From assembly GCF_037975245.1 (NCBI RefSeq), contig NC_092581.1, positions 17,847,303-17,911,302 on the forward strand: a stretch of 64,000 nucleotides of DNA. Reading direction: 5' to 3'. Made by a program: the position numbers and the translations under genes. Numbering within the stretch: the first letter of the stretch is position 1; each line of letters begins with the position of its first letter. Positions 24,054 to 34,493 of the stretch are shown one piece after another. The DNA is from Apostichopus japonicus. Its lineage: Eukaryota > Echinodermata > Holothuroidea > Aspidochirotida > Stichopodidae. The notes beneath the pieces were generated by a model, which was not told where the DNA came from, searched no databases, and saw only the letters and a list, made by a program, of their open reading frames with translations.

Positions 24054-27000
24054 ATGGCTTACTGTGATCGACGAGTGCTATCCATACAAAGTCACGTGGT
24101 CTCAGGATACGTGGGGAATAAAGCTGCTACATTTCCTATGCAAGTAAGTACATCTTCTTAATTTGGTAAATAGTAACAATCAGAAAGAAGAATAATAATA
24201 ATGTCATAATATGGAGGATTTATAAAGCGCATAGGCCTACATATCCAACTATGGCAATGCTTGAGGCGCATCACAATATTACCGTGGTCAATGATAACCT
24301 GTCTAACGTGCCTTGCCCAAGGACACAACATAATGATCTGGTCAGGACTTGAACCTGCAAACCTTAAATCAAAAGTCAGCTGCCTTAACCAATTGACCAC
24401 AATGCTCTTACAAGACTACCTGGTGCTAGCTATGGCTAGTGCCATGGATGGGCATACTTGGATTGGTGAAATTGTGGACCTTTGAAAATGGGGGAGGGGT
24501 GGGGGGTGAGGGAGTGTTTGCATATGCGATGGTTTAACACTTACAAGTGTCTTGCTTCACAAGCACACAGAAATGAGACATGGCACAAAGACTGAGTAAG
24601 TTGTAATGTACCATTTGTACCCCACTGTACTGATCCTCTGAAATTGAGTTACTGAGATGTGTGCCAATATTTTCTTCAAATTATGAAGAATGTGAACTGC
24701 TTTATTCTTTTCTTTCATCTCCATTTTTCCGTATTTCTTTCTCTTGACAGGTTCTTGGTTATGAGGTTGACTGCATCAACTCTGTTCAACTGTCTAACCA
24801 TACACAGTATAAACACTTCTCAGGGCAGGTCTTGGATGCAGAACAATTAAAGGATTTGTTTGCTGGTCTAGTAAATAACGACATACACAAATACTCTCAT
24901 GTATTGACAGGTGAGAAGCGGGAAAAAACAGATCAAAACAAACTTTCCAGCATTAAATCTCATTTAATTAAACCTTTCTGCTTCACTGTCCATCCAATTT
25001 TCAAAGTCTCTAGAACAACAAAAAAATACACTGGATTATAATGAAAATACATCAGTGTGCTTTAAGATAACCAAATGAATTGGTCTAAGTTGTAAAAGAA
25101 AATACAGTATTATTTTTAGCTCGTTTTGAGTCCTCCTGGATGTTATAACTGTCTCTCCTCATATTTTATACATAATAACAGGAAGTATTATCAATATTGA
25201 TTAACAAAAATATTCTGTTCCTTCACTTGGTCCTTTCTTCCACTTCCACTTCCACCACCTCCCCCTCCACCACTTCTCCTTATCCCTCACTTTCCCTATA
25301 GTCCTTTTCCCTATCCCCCGTCCCGTTATCCTCAGTCTGTGACAACCCTAGCTGTTTCGAAAACCCATATCACATTCTTCTCCACAGGTTATGTAGGGTC
25401 ACCATCTTTCCTCCTGGAGGTCGTTAAAGTTGTCGAGGAATTGCGAGCCAAGAATCCTAGCATTATTTTCGTTTGTGATCCTGTCATGGGAGATAATGGG
25501 AGATTTTACGTCCCGAAAGAAAACCTAGCTATCTACCGTGACCAACTCCTAAAGATGGCGGACATTATAACTCCTAATCAATTCGAGGCTGAGTATGACC
25601 TTTTAACCTTTCAAAGTGTTCTTTATTTTTATAACCTCTAATAAATCCATCAGTGACATATTGCTAACGTTATGAATCATGGGAAAGCTTTAATTAAGGG
25701 TGATACTAGCAACAACATTACCAGGTGAAGCACAGTCATCAAGTCTAATGTTGCTCCATTCTTGCTACCAACACTTGTTATTACAGGCCTGCATATGCAG
25801 CAATTAAGTTTTATATGGCTGGACACATGAATTCGCTATGTTGGAACTGCAGCAGTCCTTCAATAGAGGTGTTGCTTACAAATGCCATTTGCTATTTTAG
25901 CAAGGACATCAAAGGAAATAAAGTTCAAACTTGTTTTAAATTATTTGGTCAGTTATACTTATTTCAACACACCTGTAATTTCCTCAAAAAGATGCTGGCT
26001 GGTCAACATTTATCTTTACTCACATCTTGTTGTTATTAGTAATGACCCACAGCATAAGTTCTGACAAAATTAAAACTTTTAATCTTTTACAGACAAATGA
26101 GTGGAATTAAGATAACAAACGAAGAAGAGGGACTCAAGGCCTTGAAGATTCTGCATAACTTTGGACCAAAAACAGTTATCCTTAGCAGCTTCGATTGTGG
26201 AGATAAATTAGAAACATTGGCATCAACAATGAAAGGTATTTATGTAGATGCTATTAAAAGTCTAAATTTGCATTCCTTGCTTTGTTCCCAATGCTTCTCT
26301 CATCAGCTTAAATCATATCCTCCGATACTGCTAGATAGTTGACTATATCTATTAGCACCCATGACGTAGTGGACTATTCCATTAGCACCCATGAGGTAAT
26401 AGACTGTTGAGGTAGTTGACTATTCCATTCGCACACATGAGGTAGCCAACTATTCCATTAGCACCCATGAGGTAATGGACTATTGAGGTAGTTGACTATC
26501 CATTAGCAACCTTGAGGTAGTCGACTATCCATTAGCACCCATGAGGTAGTTGACTATCCATTAGCACCCAGGAGGTAGTTGACTATTCCATTCGCACCCA
26601 TGAGGTAGCCGACTATTCCATTAGCACCTATGAGGTAATGGACTGTTGAGTTAGTTGACTATTCCATTAGCACACATGAGGTAGTGGACTGTTGAGGTAG
26701 TTGACTATTCCATTAGCACACATGAGGTAGCCAACTATTCCATTAGCACCCATGAGGTAATGGACTATTGAGGTAGTTGACTATCCATTAGCAACCTTGA
26801 GGTAGTTGACTATTCCCTTAGCACCCATGAGGTAGCCGACTATTCCATTAGCACCCATGGGGTAATGGACTATTGAGGTAGTTGACTATCCATTAGCATC
26901 CTTGAGGTAGTTGACGATCCATTAGCACCCATGTGGTAGTTGACTATTCCATTAGCACCCATGAGGTAGCCGACTATTCCATTAGCACCCATGAGGTAAT

Positions 27001-30000
27001 GGACTATTGAGGTTGTTGACTATCCATTAGCACCCATGAGGTAGTTGACTATCCATTAGCACCCATGAGGTAGCCGACTATTCCATTAGCACACATGAGG
27101 TAGCCGACTATTCCATTAGCACCCATGAGGTAATGGACTATTACAGTAGGGGCTACGCAATTAACGAAGAAATATTTGCTTCAAATATCTCTGTAACAGT
27201 TACCGATGAACTGAAAGAGAAACAAAAATCTGTTTAAAACTTCATGAAAACGCGCGATTCGTCTTTTTCAATGCAACGATCGTCAAAACTAAGCAAATAC
27301 AACCAAATTCTTGACATACGCATTACGAAAAAACGATATTTGCAGCGCTATTTTGAGAATGTACTTCCGCATCAAAAGTGGTGGCGCTCTTTCGGAATTA
27401 TAATCTGAGCTATATAACTCTGATTTTCGGCTCTTATTTTGAGGCAACAACACGGGTTACGTTTAAACGTTAACCGTTCGGTTAATAGAAACGGTTAACC
27501 GGTTAGTGAATTAACCGGAATGACACAGCCCTATGAGGTAATGGACTGTTGAGGTAGTTGACTGTTCCATTAGCACACATGAGGTAGCTGACTATTCCAT
27601 TAGCACACATGAGGTAGCCGACTATTCCATTAGCACCCATGAGGTAATGGACTATTGAGGTAGTTGACTATTCCATTAGCATCCTTGAGGTAGTGGACTA
27701 CTCCATTAGCAACCATGAGGTAGCCGACTATTCCATTAGCATCTTTGAGGTAGTTGACTATTCCATTAGCAACCATGAGGTAGTGGACTATGCCATTAGC
27801 ATCTTTGAGGTAGTTGACTACTCCATTAGCAACCATGAGGTAGTGGACTATGCCATTAGCATCTTTGAGGTAGTTGACTACTCCATTAGCAACCATGAGG
27901 TAGTGGACTATTCCATTAGCATCTTTGAGGTAGTTGACTATTCCATTCGCATCCTTGAGGTAGTAGACTACTCCATTAGCAACCATGAGGTAGCCGACTA
28001 TTCCATTAGCATCTTTGAGGTAGTTGACTACTCCATTAGCAACCATGAGGTAGTGGACTATGCCATTAGCATCTTTGAGGTAGTTGACTATTCCATTAGG
28101 ACCATGTGGTACTCTTAACCTCAACAAACTGCATGTTTAAATGTAAGTCTCTTATGATATCTTCTCCAAGGATATACAGAGCAAACTAATTGAAATGAAC
28201 TATGAGCAGATATGGCTCAAGCACATTACTCCAATGATATCTGCTTTGTATAACTTGAAACCATGTATATGTAATCAAATCTTCTGAAGCTCAACGAGTC
28301 ACTAGCTCATGTCTAGAACTGAAAACCAGTAAACATATCAGTTGATAGTGTGTTTATTATTCTCATGAATTTCTATTAATGATCTGACTTTTGAAGCACA
28401 ATTAATGACATTAGTTTTCCTCAGTGGCCCTATTTGTGAGAAAATAATAGAAATAAAGGTATATTTTATTTCCTTGTCAGCCCTTCATAGATTAGCATAA
28501 ACAGAAAACTGCAGTAGCATATCATCCAATAATTTTTATGTTGTCTTTGTTGTGTAGACAGATAGTATGATTAAGCTAAACCTAGAACCTATATTATGCT
28601 TCTGGAGCAAGTCTTTATTTTTATCCAGTTTAATTGAGACACTTTAATATTTCTATTCCTTCATTTTATTCTGCAGATGGGAAGCCGTCTGGATTCAAGG
28701 TGGAGATATCAAAATTAAAATCTTCATTTGTAGGGTCTGGTGATTTGTTTACTGCATTAATATTAGTATGGTTACACAAGCACCCAGGTAACCTCCAGGT
28801 AAATAAATTAAGACAATTCAATTTTACGTTTTAATCGTTAAATGTTGTCCCCAAATTTTGATTGTCATTTAGAAGCTTTGATGAATCATACTTTAAAAGA
28901 AAGAGTTAGAAATGCATAAGGAATGTATAAATGATCTTTACAGATATTTGTAATGTACAATATTTCTCTAAAATGTATGAAAGTGTGATCTTAACAATGA
29001 TATCTCAAGAAGGGAAGGTCAGACCAATTTTATATTTCATGTGTGGAAGAACCACATTGATTACAAGAAGCCTATTGTCTTTGGCAAAGGTAAAAGGTCA
29101 TTTGGGGTCACCAGCGGTCAAATTGTGAAAACTTTGTAAACACAATATCTCAAGAAGGGAAGGTCAGACCAATATCATATTTCATGTGTAGAAGTACTAC
29201 ATTAATTACAAGAAGCCTATTGTTTTTGGTGGAGGTCAAAGGTCATTTGGGGTCACCAGGGGGGTCAAATTGTGAAAACCTTGTAAACAAGATATCTCAA
29301 GAAGGGAAGGTCAGACCAATTTTATATTTCATGTGTGGAAGAACCACATTGATTACAAGACGCCTATTGTTTTTGGCGAAGGTAAAAGGTCATTTGGGGT
29401 CACCAGCGGTCAAATTGTGAAAACTTTGTAAACACAATACCTCAAGAAGTGAAGGTCAGACCAATATCATATTTCATGTGTAGAAGTACTACATTAATTA
29501 CAAGAAGCCTATTGTTTTTGGTGGAGGTCAAAGATCATTTGGGGTCACCAGGGGTCAAATTGTGAAAACCTTTTAAACACGATATCTCAAGAAGAGAATC
29601 ATGGGCAGACCTCATATTTAATTTTTAGGAGTACCACATTGTGTAAAAGAAGACTATTGTTTTTGGTGGAGGTCAAAGATCATTTGGGGTCACCAGGGGT
29701 CAAATTGTGAAAACCTTGTAATCATGATATCTCAATACTGGAAGCTTGGGCCCACCTCTAATTTAGTGTGTTGAAGTACCACATTGACTTAAAGAAGCCT
29801 TTTGTGTTTAGTCAAAGGTCATTTGGAGTCATCAGAGGTCAAATCATGAAACCCTTGTAAACATGTTCACCCTCACTATACATTATGTCAGATTCATGAA
29901 GAAAACTGCTCATGTTACATCATCGAAACCACAATGCATTTTTGCATTCTGGTGTTAACCTTGTATTCACCCTTGCCTACCCCCTCCCCCATTACAATGG

Positions 30001-31620
30001 TGTGATAGTCATACCAGTGCTCTGGCGGAGTAGATAAAGGTGGTGTTTGAAGCAACGAGGCTTAGCAATCGGGAGGTTTGGGGTTCGATCCTTCGGCCGG
30101 GTCATAGTGAGGTGAATACTTCATCCAAGAGCCATCTAGGGCTTTTCCATCTGAAATGACATTCTAAATTGAAAAGATTCCAAATTTGAGTTAAAATGTT
30201 GAAATGGAAGCCATTCGATGTGAAAGTTTTAATCCATAAGCCCTTGCAGGCTTCTCCCACATTCATGGCCGCTAAAGCGTCATAAAAATAATGGCCTAAT
30301 TATTATTTTTACTATTATTTTATTTGTGCTCGATCATTTGAAATATATATATAAACATGTTCACAAATTTTCTTTCAAAGTAAAGGTTGGAAGAAATCAG
30401 ATTGATTAAAGGACTGCTACTTAATAAAACATGGAGTTTATGTATCCAATTAAAACCAAGTTTCTAGTCACAAAGTTTGTCTGAGATGTAAACTGTCTAC
30501 ATTCAATTTCAAGCGATAAAAAACCCAAAAAGAACAGACTCTCTTTATAGACAAACCATCAGTGTTCTTATTGGCAATTTGGACCATTAAAGAAAATTTT
30601 TAAGATCATTTACGAGATGAGAGCATGTCAGATGTCATTTGCTTCATTCCTCCCATCTTTGAATGGATAAAAGCAACAAACTTGACCAATGATCAGGTTA
30701 TTAAAGGCATTGAAGACTCGCCCCAAACCGCGTGCGGCCATCTGAAAAAGTTAACTTTCTGTTGCTTGCAAGTGACGTTTTGTTCGTGTCGCTACAAAAT
30801 GCAGACAGTAATGAAACGTGATACCTTGTTATCTTTAGCTGGACCTGAAATGTCCATCGCTGTATCGTTTATACACTGTGCTGTGGGTTTTGACCGCAGC
30901 TGTATGTACTGACTGTACACTAGTGTGTGTATTTACTGGGATCGATGGTGGTGTCTAACACTTCTGTTACACCTCATTCGAAACTAGGTCAGATTACTGG
31001 CATTAGACTTTTTTTTTGTGTGCGAGTCTTCACACCCTTTAACAAGACTGTCATTTTGGTTTGTTTCAGTTGGCAGTCGAGAAGACGGTATCTACGATGC
31101 AGACGGTATTGCAGAACACTCACAGGGCAGCAGAAGGTAAACTGTCATGATCCAAACTACAAGAGTGGTTATAATGTCTTCTTCTTTCTTGTTTAATATT
31201 TTCCTTAAAAAGAATAATAATCCAGCAGAAAATGTATGATCGACTGATGAATGAGGATCTTAGTCTAAGCATTTTCCTCTCCCCCCCTCCCCAAAACCCA
31301 AAAAAAATGTTTGCTGAAGGGTGGTGGGGGGGGGGAAATATGGTTAGTCTTTGCATCAAGTTAACCTTTGCTACAGAATGTGTCAACTTCAAATGTTAAT
31401 ATCTAGAAAACGGTACATATGATTTAATTTTTACCATGTCTATCATAACTCACTGTCATGTATGATAAATGGTTCATGGTTTCCTTAACGTATCTTCCCA
31501 GCCGTTGCTGACCAAGATACCAATTCTGCTGTGGCGAGGCTTGAACTCCGACTTATCGACTCAATCCGGGATATTCAAGAGGGCAAAGTGACCGTCACAG
31601 CCACAGAAATCAAATTTTGA
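24054..31620 (+). CDS. PDXK: Pyridoxal kinase
   Basis: Phosphorylates pyridoxal, pyridoxine and pyridoxamine with ATP in the cytosol, the key step of vitamin B6 salvage. Seven exons: 24054-24143, 24751-24910, 25388-25592, 26093-26235, 28677-28798, 31070-31136 and 31502-31620 (TGA). All introns are GT-AG and phases agree, giving 301 aa against about 312 in human. Visible motifs: [16 protein letters not shown] (residues 7-22, substrate side), [10 protein letters not shown] (112-121), TPNQFEAE (145-152), and FVGSGDLF (217-224) with the catalytic Asp at 222. The ends [12 protein letters not shown] and [12 protein letters not shown] match the family's C-terminus. The segment between the FEAE and GSGD motifs is a little shorter than in vertebrates. 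The introns carry most of the repeats listed below. The gene looks intact and is presumably single-function housekeeping. Confidence 0.96.
24185..24425 (-). mobile_element. tRNA-derived SINE in PDXK intron 1
   Basis: The minus strand has an A-box-like GGTCAATTGGTTAAGGC and a B-box GGTTCAAGTCC. A core with TGTCCTTGGGCAAGGCAC follows, and the 3' end ATGCGCTTTATAAATCC leads into an ATT-rich tail. The layout (tRNA head, conserved core, simple tail) is typical of deuterostome and mollusc SINEs. Confidence 0.7.
24487..24512 (+). other. Potential G-quadruplex in PDXK intron 1
   Basis: G5-A-G4-T-G6-TGA-G3 on the coding strand, so it could also form in the pre-mRNA. Confidence 0.45.
26340..27143. repeat. 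Minisatellite, about 26-30-bp unit (array 1, PDXK intron 4)
   Basis: Irregular tandem copies of a unit like gaggtagttgactattcca plus ttagcaccc. Shortened variants mix with taatggactattgaggtag, giving higher-order heterogeneity. It lies within the intron between exons 4 and 5 of pyridoxal kinase. Confidence 0.95.
27144..27532. mobile_element. Insertion splitting the minisatellite (possible hAT-like MITE)
   Basis: About 390 bp of unrelated DNA interrupts the array between taatggactatt and tgaggtaatggactg. Its right end read inward is gggctgtgtcattccggtta. The left begins cagtaggggctacgc. CAG-GGG/GGGCTGTGTC-type ends are reminiscent of hAT elements, but the two ends match poorly and no 8-bp target duplication is clear. 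Confidence 0.45.
27533..28112. repeat. Minisatellite, regular 30-bp unit (array 2, PDXK intron 4)
   Basis: About 19 copies of a 30-bp unit (gaggtagttgactattccat plus tagcaaccat). From about 27700 on, units alternate between tagcaaccat and tagcatcttt forms, that is, a 60-bp dimer. Because 30 is divisible by three and the unit lacks stops in some frames, both strands show long false open frames. Confidence 0.97.
28990..29880. repeat. 145-bp tandem repeat, six copies (PDXK intron 5)
   Basis: The landmark tatctcaagaagggaaggtc recurs at 29001, 29146, 29293, 29438, 29583 and 29728, a period of 145-147 bp. Each unit carries aggtcaaaggtcatttgggg and tcaaattgtgaaaac. Units 1 and 3 resemble each other (accacattgattac, caccagcggtc), as do units 2 and 4 (tactacattaattac, ggtggaggtc), so a 290-bp dimer was duplicated. 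Diverged single copies lie at 4405-4560 and 21361-21535. Confidence 0.92.
30015..30340 (+). mobile_element. tRNA-derived SINE in PDXK intron 5
   Basis: A-box-like tggcggagtagataaagg (about 30023) and B-box gggttcgatcc (30081-30091) form a tRNA-like head. A body follows, and a 3' part (cccttgcaggcttctcccac, ggccgctaaagcgtc) ends in an attattatttttattatt tail. Confidence 0.65.
30701..30990. mobile_element. Probable dispersed repeat starting at TTAA
   Basis: A sharply different, more GC-rich segment starts at ttaaaggcattgaagactcg (30701), inside PDXK intron 5. It contains cgccccaaaccgcgtgcgg and ctacaaaatgcagacagt. From memory such sequence is abundant in holothurian DNA, but I cannot confirm this. 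A TTAA at the left end would fit piggyBac-type insertion. The right boundary is not clear. Confidence 0.4.
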
Positions 31621-34493
31621 TGAAACACTAGACTTAGATTGGGGAAGTCAATCTATATATTTGTGAATTTTTTTGTCGCAAATAATGTGACCATGATTTT
31701 AACCCTATGCTATGTTTCTTTGCCATGGCACCTCAGGGATTGATACATCTAATATTTATTTGTATTCAAATTTTTAAAATAAAATTTTGTCAAATGGGAA
31801 GAATGATGAAAAGCATTCATGAAACAATATTTAGCCTGAATTTATATTCGGTTGGAGACCATTAGCTCCTCTATATATAGTAGTTGTTATCGGATATTTA
31901 CTTTTCCTCTGAAGGTTTAACCCATACTGTGCATTGAAACTAAATTGACATTTTATGTTCATAGCAAAAATGGGAATGACAAATATGAGATTCAAAAACA
32001 AACTTGGAAGTTTGTAATGATTAATAATTAAGATGTAATAATTATCTGTATTATCATGGATGAACTATGCATATTTGTCTAAATATTGGTTTTTGGTTAC
32101 GTTATTTTCAAATTGAAGATGTCAACGGCTAAACACATGACAGATGATCTTGTCATAAGTGTAAAGAAGTACAAATATGCTCAGCTGGACCGGGTAGGGG
32201 GGGGAGGGGACGAAAGGTAATTTATTTCCTTGAATTGTACAATATTTAAGTGGCAAAAGTAAGTCTTGTTGATAGCCTTCAAAACAAGGAATGAGTTCCT
32301 GATATGTAAAACCCCTGCATGGAAAGTCTACTCAGAAAAGAAAATTATTGTATAATGACCCCAGTTATAATTGAAATATTGGGTATGTAAAAATGAAATG
32401 ATTAAAATTTTCTGACCCCAGATGAATGTGTATTTTTAAGTTTAAAATCGTTTTTAATTTTTTTTTAAATTTGTTCCTTTTTATTATTACTATGTTTGAA
32501 TCGTAACCGTACTAACACTATTTTAATACGTGAGTTAATTAAAGCTTGTTATTATGTGGTGCTTTTTAACCTGTTCAAAAATGTGACTAAAAGTTGGCTG
32601 TTGTTATGGCAACTTTTGGGAGTGGACATTTGCATTTATAGAGCTTGTTTAAGAAGATTTTGAGATGTTGTTTTAGATTTCATATGACAAATAATTGTAC
32701 CTCATATTTTAAGCCAGTCTTTTCTCGTGTGTTAGTTTATAACCTCGGGCAAATATCTTGCCAGTCTCAATGTACAGTCTGGTTTCTCAATTAAATATGA
32801 AACAATGTCATGATACAAACCAATCTAATTTGTCTCAGAATTTTTTTGAGATGACACAGTATGATCTTAAAGCGTCATTGTTCATTCAGTCGTGATGATC
32901 TAAATAATTACCTCTTTTTTTGTCTTTTCTTTTTGTTTGTACTATTGTTTAATAAATAATCACACAGCCATAGTAATTCCATTTGATGCTTTGGATTAAT
33001 GATTTTATGAGATTTTGTGTTTATGGGACACCAACATTTTGGTATTGAAATTTTTATATTAGCTTGATATATGTAAATCGGCAAAATCGTGTACTTATTT
33101 ACTACACAGCAGTACGAAAAAAGAATTGTAAAGGCTAAGGATTGGTTAGGTTGCGTTAATAATTGAATGCATAATGAGACTTTAAAGTGTTCAAACATCA
33201 AGTTTGGTTTGATACCGTTCTGTATGGTGTTCACAGTATGTTTCTTTAATCAATCAATATTCCATATACTGAGTTCCCATTATATTCAAAGGTTACTGGT
33301 AGGTGGTTGTACAGGGTCATTTGTTTATTAATTTTTTATATAACCACAGTATAACAAAAAGTAACCTTCCAATATGTGACACATCTTGGGAAAGTATAGG
33401 TAATATAACATTGGTATGTATTCAAACTTGCTGCAAATGGAAGCTTAATGTCATTTAAATCAATAGTTTGAAAGCCTCTTTTGTATATTTTACTTAATAT
33501 AGTGAAGGTAATATTTTCTCCATCTCAAGAAAACAGGCAATGAATAGTGGTGTTTTAGTTCTTTTGTTCTTAGTATTAGTTACATTGCCATTATGCATTA
33601 GCATAGACATGTATTGTAATACTATATATAAAATAGTGCAAACAGTTAGATCATGCTTTATAATATAAAGACCATATTAACTTGTAGGCTGGGATACATA
33701 CACTGGAGAAAAATGATGGGAAAGGGTATAAAATGAATATAAGAAATAAAATAATTATTCAATGATAAACATTTCAGAATCATTTTATTGAGTACACTTT
33801 TGTCATTTAGTACATTGAAAGTGTAATATGCTTAAAAGTTAACAGCTATTATTAATGATTCCATCCTCCTGGGGCTGGACTAGAGACGGTATATGTGGTC
33901 CTTAACTGAGAAGCTTTAAAATAATAATGATACAATAATAATGGTAAACCAGAAGTTGAACACTTAATATTGTTATGCTGATTTGTACAATCTACCTTCA
34001 CTGATATAATAAATAAACCATTCCACTCAATGCTAAAATGATTGTGTCTGTACTTGTATTGTCTGCACATGATTTGTCTCCCTACACACACACACTACAG
34101 CTGTCATCCCAACCTTCAGAACATGCCTTGTTAAATAATTCTACACAAAAATCTAGTTGCTGTTATACTAGAATCAAAATTCAGGTTACGTCTTTGTGCT
34201 ATGTAAGTCCGATATCATCGATCGTGTTCTCATATCCAGGTGATCACCAGGGATGGATTGCACTGACTACCAATAAGGAATATTTGACTTTAGACGAAAT
34301 TTGGTTTTGGCCCTATTGGCCTACAATAAGCTGTAAAGTGTATCACAACCATAGAGCAGAATTCTGCTCTATGATCGCAACCTTTAGCATCAGCAGTCAG
34401 TAAGGCTACGTCGTAGTAAAATATAATCACTCGCTCGTTAGGAAAAAGATCGACCTCTTTGTGGTTGGCATTCTTCCAGGGTGAACTGTTCTG
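31621..34493. other. PDXK 3' UTR and PDXK-PCNP spacer
   Basis: AT-rich DNA with no recognisable exon. It starts with the PDXK 3' untranslated region and ends with the presumed PCNP promoter. The last 300 bp before PCNP are less AT-rich and contain tagcctagaatg/aggcctag-type runs only downstream of exon 1. Confidence 0.5.
31778..31783 (+). promoter_or_regulatory. Candidate PDXK polyadenylation signal
   Basis: AATAAA about 160 nt after the stop codon, followed by the T-rich/GT-containing ttttgtcaaatg. Confidence 0.6.

Noticed and set aside
26340-28112. CRISPR-like regular 30-bp repeats
   Set aside because: Units are contiguous with no unique spacers and lie in an animal intron.
27630-28127. 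Open frames of 141 and 165 residues on opposite strands
   Set aside because: Produced by a 30-bp minisatellite in a PDXK intron; the period is a multiple of three and no splice or codon signal supports coding.
33852-34403. Overlapping open frames before PCNP
   Set aside because: Low-complexity, no domain and no splice support.
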